A stretch of DNA of 64,000 nt from Hawksworthiomyces lignivorus (lineage: Eukaryota > Ascomycota > Sordariomycetes > Ophiostomatales > Ophiostomataceae), in NCBI GenBank assembly GCA_002917075.1, contig NTMA01000029.1:367788-431787 (forward strand), written 5' to 3'. Below, piece after piece: positions 52,335-64,000 of this stretch. Made by a program: the position numbers and the translations under genes. The first letter of the stretch is position 1. The number at the start of each line of letters is the position of its first letter. The notes under the pieces were generated by a model, which was not told the origin of the DNA, ran no database searches, and worked only from the letters and a program-made list of their open reading frames with translations.

Positions 52335-54953
52335 CTATCCCTTTATGATAGTAGCAGCATGTGCATCCGTGTTGTTGAAAGGGAACCTATCCTTCATATG
52401 CTGATAAGGATACTCCGAAGACGGCGAAGACGCAAACGGAGAAAAGGCGCCAACCAAGGATGCAGGCGACACTGGTGAAATTGATCTACTGTTGCTGCTT
52501 CCACTATGTGCGGAACCTGCAGCAGACAGACGACTCCGTCCGGTTTGCTGGTCCAGCTTCTGATTTGTGTTAAAATTAGATGCAGGTGGTGATGGTGCTG
52601 AACCCAGGCTAGGTATAGTTGAGCTGCTAGAATCCCGACTGAGAGGCCTGTGCCACGACTGGTTGGCTAGTTGCTGGTACAAGTCTCTCTGCTGCAGTGG
52701 GCTTCCGTTGGAGGAGATGGTTGATGCGGGACTCGATTGAGCCTGCACATTTTTTTCGGTGGGAGAGCCATCAGACTGACCAGCTTGCAAGGCTCCATCC
52801 TTGGCTTGGCCAAGCTGATTCGGGACGTACTAAAAAATTCAAAAATGCACTGGTCAGTTCATATGATTCGATTCTGTTGTTGCTGGGAACTGATATTGGA
52901 CGAATGACCCGGGCGATGTACGTACAAAGCAGTATTTGCTGACAATTTCGTCATACGACTTGGACGCTATGCTACCCGGGCCATTGCGAGCGCTAGACTC
53001 GGAGACAACCGCAAGAGTGTTGCGGTCTAGTGCAGAAACTTGAACCGTGGCATTGGCGGCTCCCTGGGTAGCGTTGACAGCGGCGACTGGCGAAGAAGTA
53101 GCGGCATTCAAGGCATCAGATGCAGACTGCACTGGCAGAACAGAGAATTTCCGCCCAGACCTCATATATAAGCCATCACGCTTGGTGGTCGTCATGGAAT
53201 CTTTGGCAGCCTGCACAGCTGCAGAAAGAGAAGCACCGAAATCGTAGCGGTTGGCAAAGGCTTGGCCGCTAGGCGCCGTCAGGCGGCTGGCGAGGTTATC
53301 GCTTGGCAGATTCATAGCCGACTGCGACGACTTCAGACGCAGTGAAGGTGCAGTCTCGCCGAGATAGTCGTGAATGGACTGATCGAATAACACCTTGCTG
53401 TTGTTATCAAAATCGTCCAGTGAAACTGGCATCGAAACAGGGCGAGGTGCTGAGGAATTGCTCCGGCGGCTGCTACGCGGCAGGCTGCTGGTATTGTTGA
53501 AGCCGCTCTTGCCGTTGATGGGAAGCATCTTTTTCTTGAAGTCCACCTGGAAATTGGCACCATTGTTGTTGTCCCAGAATTCCTTTCCATCGACGTTGTA
53601 GCGGATGCAGAAGTAGAGAGTCTTGGACTCGAGGTTTGCCAAGTCGGAGAGCTTGATCGTGAAGTTGAATCGATCATGTCCTTGTGGAGCGGTACGAGGC
53701 AAAACCTCGGCAGAGTATTCTGAGGCGATCTCCGATGTTGTCTTCCAGTAGTCCAGAGTGAAACGACAAACGACCGACTTCGAGAACGCCAGATTCAGGA
53801 CGGCCACCGATCCATGCAAGAACTTCTGATCAGCTGAAAGCCAAATACGTTCCAAGCGGACGGTCTGGGCCTTGCGGGCAGGCGTGTCGACGGGAAACTT
53901 GGTTAGAATAATCTCCCACTCGAAGGGGGGAGTGGGATGCTGCCGATTCTTCCGGTCTCCGTTGCTGTTGAATGGATACTCCCCCTCGCTGTCGTACACT
54001 TCAACCGGAGAAGAGCCAGCGCTGACGGCAAGTGGCCGGTCTACCTGCAGGAAATGCCGCACATGCTCCAAATGTGAGTCGAAGTGCACCGCCTTGGAGA
54101 AGGTTGGTGTGCCGGGCATGCTTGAAGGCCGTCGGTGTGAGCCAAGGCGAAGAGCGGGACGCACGAGCTCGCCTGACTTCTTACGAACCATCTGCGGTTT
54201 CCGCATAATCTCAAGGTCGTTCTCCTCGTCTGAGCCCGTCAAAGAGCTCGCAACAGAGGACGGCGCTGAGATGTTAGGCTCGGTAGCTGACCGGACGTGA
54301 GATACTCGCCTGCCTGCCATGCTGCTTCCACTACGGCCACTAACCCGAGAGAATTGATCCAGTGAGCTCGTGCTGAAACTGTGATGCATGCCATCCGCGC
54401 CGGCCGCCGTCTGCGACGGTGGGATCATAATGCCAAGATCAGACGTTTCGCTGGGGGAGCTCTCTCGGCGCTGCTGGGGAAGCTGGCTGATCGCATCGTG
54501 AAGCTGCTTCAACTCGTTCATGTCGTCTATTTGGCGACCGCGGATCGGTCCTCTTGCATCCTCGTCATCGCTGCTCGGCGGGGAGTCCGGAGGCGACATA
54601 ACAGCACCAGTCGGCATGCCTCGGCGGTCACCCGTTATTGGCGGGGGGGACTGGCGAACGCTCCTCTTGCTGCTACTATCATCATAACCTTGGCTAACCC
54701 GAACCATGCCCTGAAGATCCTCAGACGTAGCCTGCGGTGTAGGCTGGCCGGCGGTAGATGTTGAAACGGCCGATGGTGTTCGCCTATGTCTTGTTAAGTA
54801 TGAAGAGGACCGGGGTAACGATGGTTGCGACGATACATGAGAGAATGCTGCAGAAGCCGGTTTGCTGGCATTGAAGGATGGCCGGCGGCTTGCTTCGGGT
54901 GACGAGGCTGCCGACGAGGAAGGGGAGCGATGGGAAGGAGGCGTATAAGGCAT
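52335..54953 (-). CDS. CBM21 glycogen-targeting regulatory subunit of protein phosphatase 1 (Gac1/Pig1-like)
   Basis: Exons 52926-54953 and 52335-52829 on the minus strand (GTACGT donor, TTTTTTAG acceptor, phase 0), 840 residues. I start at the ATG at 54953 (MPYTPPSHRSPSSSA); the frame extends a few codons upstream only through TTG. The N-terminal third is Ser-rich and disordered. At 54081-54095 lies KAVHF, an RVxF-type PP1-docking motif, in the usual context SKAVHFDSHLEHVRHFL. The CBM21 domain follows: RLERIWLSADQKFLHGSVAV, FTLDYWKTTSEIASEY, YFCIRYNVDGKEFWDNNNG. The C-terminus is Ser/Gln/Pro-rich. The protein is expected to bring PP1 (Glc7) to glycogen and activate glycogen synthase. Confidence 0.93.
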
Positions 54954-57900
54954 TCCCAACAATTGGGCTACCTACCAAGCTTTACTAGCTTTTTGTTGTT
55001 TGGGTATAAGAAAGGGGAAAGAAGGAGTAGGATATGCCTATTGAAGTGCTCTCTCGTGAGTGGGAAACGAGGCAAGCTTGAGTCCGTTTCGGTTTAGGAT
55101 TAGAGAACCGTAACGTAGAAATATATCCTCATAAAATTGTCTAGAGAGATTGCAAGTCTTTGGAGAGCCATGATGTCAGTACGAATAGAGAAATTGCAAG
55201 AATCAGGTGGAACAGGCTGCTTCTGGATGCATGGATTTCAAACAAGACAATTTGGATTAGGAGGAGGAGAGTCGAGAGGGGAAAAAAACTACCTACCGAA
55301 ATCCAAGTGGCAAAGTTTTTTTTTTACGTTCAGGCAATATTCCAGCAACTGAAGTAAAAAAAAAATCCTTGTTCAACTCGATATCAACGCAAAAGACGTG
55401 ATAGAGGGAAAAAAAAGAAGATTTGGTGTCTGAGGGCTAGTGAAGCAAATCCCAGTGCAATTGTCTGAGACAAGACCAGGAGTTTGTCGCCAGCGACAAG
55501 GATGGATGTCTGTAGAGATGAAGAATAAAAAGGGACGAGTGCCTCGAGGTATGTGCGTGGGGAGAGATTGGCTTTTTGACGAAGAGATCGATGATGCTCC
55601 TTTTCTGCGTATGATCTCTTATCCACAAGAACGACGGGGAGAGGCCAAGACGGCAAAGGCAAGGAAGAGGTAGAGAAGCAGGCTCGTTCGTCAACCACGA
55701 CTAGGCAAGGGCCGGGGGAGGGAGGAAGATATAAGATAAGATTCAACAACAACTTCTTGTTGTGAAGACAGGATAAAGAAAAAGAAGAAAGGAAGAGGAG
55801 AGGAGAGAGGAAAAGAGGAGAAGAAGAGAGGAAACCTAAGAGGTGAAGGGACCGGAAGGGACGGTGGGAAGCGCGATGGTTTTGAGTCTGGGCGAGCGAC
55901 TAGACTCTTGGACCGGATGTGGTGGAGGGTGGTGCTGAACATGGGCGTGGTGTGCGCGAAGGCGAGTGGGGAGGGCGAGAGGTGTGCAAGAGGTGTGTGG
56001 GAGGTGTGGAATTAGCGCAAACGGGTATTTCTGCGCCGTAATTTTTTTTTCTTTCTGTTCGTGCTAGGGGAGGGTGGACTCGCTGCGCATCAGCAACCGT
56101 CGTCAACACGGCTCGCCGATAGCGTCGTGACTTCTCTAGCGTACATATCTTTCTTGGGAAGGAGATTGTTCCGTTTTGGGGCTCCGTTCTACACGAGAGC
56201 TGGCTGCCAGAATCATGCTGTGACGGCGAAATGCTTACCTCGCTGGAATGTGCAGAAACGAGCAGATCAGACACAAAAAAGTCAGACACCAAACCTGTCG
56301 CGGGGACTGCCAGTATGAGAAATACAAGACATACGTATGCGGCCTTTGACAATGCGTCATTATGAAAGGAGGCGACTAATCGCTGAATGAGATGCGAGAA
56401 GCCGAGTCACAAACGGAAGACAGCTAAGCGACAAGCTCGAGGCCAACAAGAAATCCTGCCTCACAGCCAAAAACGGAGCAGCGAATAACTACGCGAGTTT
56501 ACCATGCATGCATCTCTGTAGTGTCGATTCTGTATTCTGGGCGCCAGTGGGCAGAGAGGCGATGGAGGCGATAGATGAGTATACGCCGTAGCGTTGGTGG
56601 TGTTGATGAGTTGATGGAGGCGACACCAAATCCCGCCGTCTCCCCCTGGACCCAGCGCCGGTAGACGGTGAGCTACACGGCAAGCAAATAGCGCCACGCT
56701 TGTTGGCGCGATCCCATGCTAAAACATCGACGCATCCACCCTAATGAGCTAGGAAAGGTTGAAAGCCAGGGATAAAGTGCTTGCACAAAGGAGAAGGCGA
56801 GAAAGATTCTGCATGCTACAGTAGCTTTGCTTCAGAGATATCAGAAATCATCAATCTCTCGATGATCATTGTTGTGTTCTCACTCTTCTCAGGTTCTGAT
56901 TTTGCATGTGCTTCATCTTTATTCTACATTGGGCAATCTTTTGAGACCAGTATGTCTCTAGTCCGGTAACGGAGGATTTGCGTTCGATCGCTGCAGCAAA
57001 CATCGGACCTCGCTGAGAGGAAAAAGAAATTAAAAGAGATAAAAAATAGAAAGAAAAAAAAAAGATAAAGATAAAAGAAAATCAGAAAAGGGCAAAATAG
57101 GAAAGCAAATGTGGGAAACCGTATCTCAATTAGTAGGCGCATTGTGCTGCTCGATGGGTTACATTACATGCTGCTGCTGCTGCAGTATGGCATTGCTACT
57201 GCAGGAAAAGAGTAGGAAGAGAGCAAAAACTTCTGGTTCCTTTTCCTGGATGGTCGAAGAAATGCATCGACCACACACAAGTGCAAAACTCGCCAGAAAG
57301 AAGGCAGACGTCTTGACTGGTGCGACTAGTACCAAGTATGCTACTAGCCAGTTCCCAGAGGCGTGCTGATTGAGCTCACAACATCTTATTGCCTGGTCGC
57401 AGAAATAGAAGATGGTTTATACATTGTCCTTAGTGTAAATGTTTCATTTCTCTAGATATTACTGTTTTGGGGGGGGGGGATGGCATCTTGTTTCATTTAC
57501 TTTCTTTGCCTTTCTGTTTTTTTCGGTGTCTTTCTTTCTTCAGTCGCTTCCAGGTTGTCGTCTTGATTTCTCGGGGCAGCTTTCTATCTTTTCTATCTCT
57601 AATAATGACGTCGTCGGCGAAATTCTCGCTTCATGCGCCACTGTCCTCGCATTTTATTTCATTTGCGAACGTTTTGCCTGCCAGACCTGCAAACTTTGCC
57701 GCAAAACAGCCTCGACGCTGCGAGCCTATCACATTTCGATCTTCTTCACAAGGGGCGAGGCAACACTAGGCAAAATTTGTCGGTCGCATCACCAAGACCG
57801 TTCAGTGGTCAATGGCAGGACTGGGGGTCAGATTGGACGAGAAGAAAAATTGGGGGGGTTTATTTTTTTTTAAAAAAAAAAAAAAAAAAATTTGGTCCTC

Positions 57901-57999
57901 TCCGTCCGGTGGTAAGCGTCCCACAAAATATGTCGCACATTTTCTCTAAGCAAAGAACCAAAAATACCCATCAGAGAGCATAAGAGGAGCTGCTTGCCA
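54954..57999. other. long promoter/intergenic region, no gene seen
   Basis: Upstream of the CBM21 gene. Dense A/G-rich blocks at about 55640-55860 (CT-rich on the CBM21 coding strand) look like its promoter and leader, suggesting a 5' UTR of up to about 900 bases. Further right are A-rich 57020-57100, a G10 run near 57470-57479 and a T9/A19 junction at 57863-57890. Open frames here (up to 150 codons) follow composition and have no motif. Confidence 0.4.
57863..57890. repeat. T9-A19 homopolymer junction
   Basis: Nine T directly followed by nineteen A, preceded by a G-run and followed by TTT. Self-complementary and prone to length error. Could be a promoter tract, a retroposed poly-A tail or partly a sequencing artefact. 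Confidence 0.7.
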
Positions 58000-60900
58000 A
58001 GAGAACCAAAAAAAAGCACACGCAGACCATCCGCTGCAAAGCGAAGTAATTAGGACGCATAAAAGAAAAAAATCGAATCCAGCCTTACGCTTTTTTTTTT
58101 AGTCCTTTATCTGTGTCAGTCTCTTGTCTTCTCCGGTGCAGAGATATTCGCACAAATGGAGCTGAAGACGTTGCAGTAAGGTCGTATTCCAAAAGGAAAA
58201 CGTACAAGAAAAGCAAAGGGTGAGACACTATCACAAATGCAGACGTTTTTTTGCCTCCCTCCCCAACAAATGTCCATGCACCCGCATGCAGCAGAAATTA
58301 CAAAGTCTCGAGATGTAACAAGTAAAACACCCGTTTGCAGCAGTGTGTATCATGTCAAAGATTGGAATTGCAAGATCTTTTTACTATGAAGAGCGTAGGC
58401 TGTCTCGCTGTGTGCAGAGAAGGAGATACAGAACACCCAATAGAAATTTCGGTCGTACGAGGAAAGACGTATCTATTTCGTTGCCCGCTATCTGCTCCAC
58501 GACGCGAAGAAAAACGCGGAGAATCTGGGACAATACAGAACATCGAGGAAAATGAAGTGTAGTATTGAGCGTTTGCTCATCCAGAACCGTTCTCGTCAGC
58601 AATGGCCCTGCAATCGCTGCTGGAATGCCAAACCCCTGGTGTCAAATGCTGCGAGACGCCACCAAGGAGAAAAAGAAAGCGCCTCCACAGACCGAAGACG
58701 GTCGAGCCATGCATCAAAGCTTTTGTGTGCACAGTTTTACGGAGTACTGGGGAAAGAAGCGAAGGAGGGTCTCACAGGCTCTTTTTACAGGGGGGGTGTG
58801 CTGCGACCTGCGCTACAGCGTTCTCTGTCCTGCGCCTGGTTTTCGGTGGCGGCGGGGATTGAACCACATTTCTAAGCCTAGATACAACCAAACAAACATA
58901 GATTCGTATTATGTACCTTCACATATAATAGCGGAGATGCCTGTATCTTAAATTCCTCCTGACTTCGTGTTCCATTATTGTGAACGTCTTCCCCTGGCGA
59001 ATCACTATTCTCACCTAATGTTTTCTTTTCCCCATCACATCTGACTCGTAAAATCTTATGGCAGAATCCAATGTTTTTTTTTTCTTCAATATTAGAAACA
59101 TATAAAATATACTCTCTCTTAAAGCCAAAATAAAATAAAATAAAAACGATATTTAACAACAGAGAGCACCGTTTTCTGAATCATTGGTTTACTGGTCTAT
59201 GATTTTGATTTATTTTATTTTGTGGGAGAGGTATGTAATCATCAAACAAGGCAAACTTGGAGTGAAAGATAAGACGACATCCACTCACCAGGAATGATAA
59301 TAGCACAAACACAAAAGGAAAATACTTTTTTTTGTGGGACCTAACTAACTAGTTAGTATTGAAGCGAGAAAAACTTTTTCTTGCACCCAAGCAACGACAG
59401 GAGGCCAGATCGGGGTTGACCGATGGACCAGAGTCTAGTCCGAGTCCAGCCCAGTCCAGGGTTTAGTTCCGTTTCGTACGCGTGGGATAATGCTGAGAAA
59501 AATGGGCTCCGTAATATGCAGCCTAAAAAAAGAGGAAAAGGGAAAAGGATTGCATTAGATCGACATCCAGGCGTACATCGCAGAACGGCTTTCTTGACCC
59601 AAAATTACAGAAAAAGAAAGAAACGGGATGGCTCTGCAGCCACTTTCAATTCAACACAGACCGAAGTATTCAGGCAAGTACGAGAATCTTACGGTTTGGA
59701 ATTTTGTTTTCGTAAATCTCTGAACGAATGCTGCCAAGGTCATGAATCGCATTACGTACTTTTGTTCGCGAATAACACCACGGCAACCTTGATGGCGACA
59801 TGCGCTATGAAAAAGTTCTTCGGAAGGACTAAAAGAAAATCTCAGCCCACTGGATGGTCAGTGTTGGAGCTAAAGTTTCTTCTTATTAATTTCTTATCTA
59901 AGAACACAAATACGCCAAAAAGGAGCGAGCTCACCTCGATACCAGGAGCTCTCCTCGTTATCTTACTTCTCTTTGCTGCCACATAGCTTAAAGAAGCTGT
60001 TCCAAAAAGCGTCACTACTATTAACCACCCCTTTTCTTAGTTCACTCTTTTCGGACGGTGCGGAATTCCCTAGCATTATCTGGAAGTTCTGCATCGTGAA
60101 GAAAGAGAGGATCAAAAAATGATATCACATAGAACATCAGAGTTTGGTCAAGAACGCAAGACCTGCTCTCATGTCTTATGTTTTTGTAAACATCCGATCA
60201 TTCAATGCACTAGAATAGGTTGCCAGGACGTTTTGGTTTGCCTTTGGGTGTTGGGGATCAGCTCTCCCTCCCAAAGTCTAACGTGCCGACAGGCGCACAT
60301 ATGATAGGGTGAAAATAAGTTGATGTAAAATCAAGGATTTACGGAGTTCTCGCAAATTGTATCATCTCTAACACAGAAAGGTGTATCTTTCAGAATGGCG
60401 CGGAGGGATTACTCTCGTAATCTGCATGCTGTGCTATACTTTCTTTTGTAATACTATATCCACTTTCTGCTGCAGTGCCCACCCCTGCCGGAAACGCGTG
60501 GGTAAGCGTCTAGGTATGTACAGTACATACTACTCTGGAGACGAGAGCTCTCGCCTCCGTTTCCCTTATCTCACTTAAACGCCGTTGACACAACTCCGAA
60601 AATAGGCCATGTTTTCAACAGATACCCAAATCTGTGGTCAATCTTTTGCTTTATCTGTGACTCTCTCTGCATCTTCTCTTGTTCGCTGCACACCATCTCA
60701 AGCGATCACAATAGAGCGTATGTAATTTAGAATAAGGAATATCATCTTGCGGTGAGCATCAAAATGCAAGATTCTCGCAATAGGCAAAATACAGGCTGGC
60801 TCAAACAACCAAACAAAGCCAAACCACAATCTAATCATTCAATTGTCTAATCCCGTCCTTTCTTTGCCCCTACCTTGTCTTACATCGCATAACCAAAAGA

Positions 60901-63900
60901 ATTGGTGAGGGGGATATTGTCCATTTGTTTCTGCATTTAACGCTGCGAAAATAGCATGAGCTGTAGATGAGACACGGATGAGAAGCTCAATGTTGCGTCA
61001 AATGCAGGACCAGGGAGTGCACTCGTACAAGTTCAAAGAGAGAAACGAGAAGGAGTATGCATGAAAGAAGCTGGTACTACAGTTAATGTCTCGCGAAATG
61101 ATGACTGAGCAGAAACTGAGCAAATTGTCTACAAGATTCCTGCCAATTCCCTCATTCAAGCACTCAACATACAGACAGTCTCTTTGCACCTAAACGGTAT
61201 GCTTCATGTAGAAAGTCGGATTCAAAAGCACTCTTCGTCAGTTTGCGTATACAAACGTCATATGCATAAACATATTGTGTCTCTGTGAAACTACCACAGG
61301 ATGCATGGTCCATGTTATGTTATGGCTGGTAAGATGAAAGACGGGAGGCCATAGCTTCCAGGTCAGGCCACCTTTACGCTAAAAGCCTGTAGGAGGACGA
61401 CAAGGCACCGGCTTCCTGGCAGGCTTCCGGCGTCCTAGTCTGAATTTAAATCGCCGTGCTGCATTGGCGCTCTTACCTTCTCCTTTGTGCGCTGCACTAG
61501 TTGCCCGCCGGTCGGCCATCTTGTAGAGCGAGCAAGACCGTTTCAAAAGGTACTTGTAAGATGTAACTGGTCCGTGCAGCATACCTCCGTTTTCGTAAAT
61601 TACCTATTTATTTATTTTTCTTGGGTTGTTGGCTGGCCTTTGGGGATCATGAACTTTTTGTTCATCTTTGCGTATCAGTACTCCGAGTTTCAATCATCTC
61701 GCCATCTCAGCGTGGTAAACACCGAATGGGACCATTTCCTTCCCTCGGCCGAATCACTTTGATTTCGGAGAACGTGCATCTCTGCTTTGCACTGTATATC
61801 GCTATGCCCAAGTCTCGCACATCAATTTCATCATTAAGCTTTTGCGTCTCTGAGAGCCTGCCGACCCAACCGAGTTGTTTCTACACTAGTATTTTCAATA
61901 GCATCCACAGGCAGGAGAGCAGGAATAAGAGAATAGAATCAAGCTTTTTTCATCGTCTATTTGTGTCACAACCTTCAGCTTTTCCGAGTGTGCCGGAATG
62001 GGGAAAAGTTGATGATCTTGTTCCTAAAGGAATGAAAATACGGAGACTTTCTGCACGCATCCTGCTGGCAACGCCTTCGAATCCCCATGTTCAGGATTTC
62101 TCCTTCATTCTCCGCCCGAAATCCGGCCACAGCTCCGCCATTTCCCCCTTCTCAGACTGACATAGTTGATAATACACACCATCAGCTCACACAGCCAATG
62201 AAACCCAGCTTTTCATTTCATGGAGGGTGTGGACAACAATTTGCGAGGGGCGGGGAGCAGAAGGTTTCGACTGATAAGACCAAGAACCAGCCCACCGTTG
62301 CTAGCCTCAAAGAACGAAACCAAGCCAGCAGCCCTTCCCATCCATTCAAACAGGTCACCTTGACATTTGAGAAGAAAAAAGAGGCTATGTGTACTTTGTA
62401 CAAGATTCCGCTATGGGACCTTCCTCATCATGACTTCCGAAGTATGTAGTCAGGGGCGGTTACCCTTGATCAGTACAACAAGTGGCAGCCCCGTCGAACT
62501 GCTTTCCTGTAGTACATCTTCTTAAGAGAATTTCCTCACTCTCTCGTATACTGTTGGCTGCCATTTCTTGACAAAGAAGCAAGTCACTGTTCTAAAATAT
62601 AGCAGATTACGTAGCCTTGCCTACTCTTCCGGATGGTAAAGACCATGACTTGGAAGCATGTATCCGCCGAACATGTTGCACATGCAACAGCAAGATCCTG
62701 ACAAGCAAATCACATTCCCTTGTTCATGTACTTGCTTCAACTCAGACCTATCCCTTAAGTAAACTCCTCCTTTTCCCCAGGTTTTTTTTTGAGACTTAGC
62801 TCATGCTACGAATGTCTTTGTCGTGTTATTGCGGTGTTTTCTACCAAGAATGGTGTATCTGAACCCCGCAAAATCGTAAGAAAAGCCCTTTCCATCCCTT
62901 GCGTCCCGGAGCGGTAAAGCAAAAGGCTAGAGAGAGTCTTGTGGTAGGTAGTCGGAGAAGTTTTACACCTTACTCACGACTCATCTTGGTAGGGAGAAGT
63001 CCTTCTATCGCTTGCTTTTTGTCTTTGTCTGCCATGTCTATCCTGCACACGCAAGGCCAATTGGCTTTCTCAGGCTAGTACTTTCAACCCCGCTTTCTCG
63101 TTTCGCTTCTATCCCTCCCTCCCACTACAAACAACATCTTTATTTTGTATCTCGCTTCCCCTATTCATATTACATGCGCTTTCTTTGTTTTGTGTTTGGC
63201 TCAAATAAGAAGTTTGCTCAGAAGATGGCTCCTTTAGCTTTCCCATTGGCTAGGAGATACTACTGTACCAAGCATTTCCTCCAACACAGGCTCAACTCCT
63301 TGCCTCTTATTGGTATATGCCTCCCCCTTATCAAAGCTCAGACGGCGCTGAATCACGACAATACCCAAAGAGAAAACGAAGAGCAGAAGTGAACTAAACA
63401 AAGGAGAAACGAAAAGAAAATGTTCCCTTACTTCAGGAGTCCAAGAATGGGTTGACTTACCGAACACAACGCGATTAGGATATTAGCTTGCGACGGTCAC
63501 TTGAAAATAAAGTGTGTGAAACAAGAACCACACGCGAATCGCATGTTTTACAACCAATTCATTACCTGAGGCTCAGCTGAAATCAGTGGCGGCCCTCTAC
63601 TGTAACATGAAAGGAAAAGAAAAAAGAAATAAAAAGGACAAGAGTTGCATCCGTAAGCTGCATCTTGAAAAGATGCGGTAAGAGGCGTGCAGCCTGTAGG
63701 TACGTCGTATTTGTGGCATGGCTTGGTGCATTAGCGACGCATGAAAACGAACAATTCTAGATGGAGGGGTGCGTGTGACTTATCTTTTTTGGTGTGTTGT
63801 GGCCAGCCAAATTTCCCCTGTCGGTACGAAGCTCGTTTTCACTTCGCTTCAAAATTTTTTGATTGGAAATCTGCTAGCAGTAAGAGATGATGCATTTTGT

Positions 63901-64000
63901 GAGTAGGGCCTGGTTTCCTTCTTGAATACGCTGTATCATTTTTGACCAACAATATGGCAGGTTGGATTGCGTTGCTCTCAGAACGCCAAACAAAAAAAAA
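58000..64000. other. gene-poor right end of the window
   Basis: Six kilobases in which I can support no gene. The longest open frames (59423-59986 plus, 187 codons; 61621-62160 plus, 179 codons) have no recognisable domain, no coherent composition and no good splice partners. A TTACGGAGTAC motif occurs at about 58738-58748. No telomere repeat, tRNA, rRNA or transposon terminal repeat was recognised. Confidence 0.4.

Noticed and set aside
57160..57190. CTG microsatellite as a coding repeat
   Set aside because: Very short and located in a region with no supported gene.
59423..59986. 187-codon plus-strand ORF in the gene-poor right end
   Set aside because: Basic, patchwork composition with no domain or signal; flanks and codon use look like non-coding DNA.
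61621..62160. 179-codon plus-strand ORF
   Set aside because: No motif, overlaps another frame of similar quality, no splice-site support.

Overview
The window is nuclear DNA from a filamentous ascomycete (Pezizomycotina, most likely a Sordariomycete; genus not determinable from the sequence alone). The main evidence is the intron style: short introns of about 45-90 nt with GTAAGT/GTATGT-like donors, CTAAC/CTGAC-like branch sites and CAG/TAG acceptors. The gene content also fits: a Zn2Cys6 transcription factor, a LysM/chitin-binding secreted protein, a metacaspase, a CBM21 PP1 regulator, Mediator subunit Med22, and single nuclear copies of PUS1, RIO1 and MAK16. I place 19 protein genes, one tRNA-Thr(AGU) and one short inverted-repeat transposon (MITE). 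Most genes are split by introns, so I joined exons by hand by checking that splice sites and reading phase agree.

Layout. 1.4-4.1 kb: a LysM + hevein-type chitin-binding cell-wall protein, and a convergent secreted protein of unknown family ending in an ER-retrieval tetrapeptide (RDEL). 5-10.1 kb: a full ABCC (MRP-type) transporter. 13.3-14.4 kb: a single-pass cell-surface sensor-like protein. 15.4-16.9 kb: a 143-bp MITE beside an unrecognised, possibly damaged gene. 19.4-23 kb: an 88-residue two-helix membrane protein, a quinone-oxidoreductase-like MDR enzyme and a secreted cysteine-rich protein. 25.6-28.2 kb: a five-exon Zn2Cys6 regulator. 29.4-32.6 kb: a large ankyrin-repeat protein. 33-46 kb: PUS1 (tRNA pseudouridine synthase), MED22, tRNA-Thr, a metacaspase with no prodomain, a family-1 glycosyltransferase, RIO1 kinase and a secreted FAD-linked oxidase. 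46.9-55 kb: MAK16 (60S ribosome assembly), an ACC-deaminase-like PLP enzyme and a CBM21 glycogen-targeting PP1 subunit. 55-64 kb: about 9 kb with no gene I can support.

How they fit together. There is no tight biosynthetic cluster. Housekeeping RNA/ribosome genes (PUS1, RIO1, MAK16, MED22, tRNA) are interleaved with accessory secreted or surface proteins (LysM protein, RDEL protein, CFEM-like protein, cysteine-rich protein, FAD oxidase) and possible xenobiotic or secondary-metabolite functions (ABCC pump, glycosyltransferase, MDR reductase, FAD oxidase). Coding regions are GC-rich with strong G/C third positions. Intergenic regions are long (1-3 kb), AT-richer and full of homopolymer and pyrimidine tracts.
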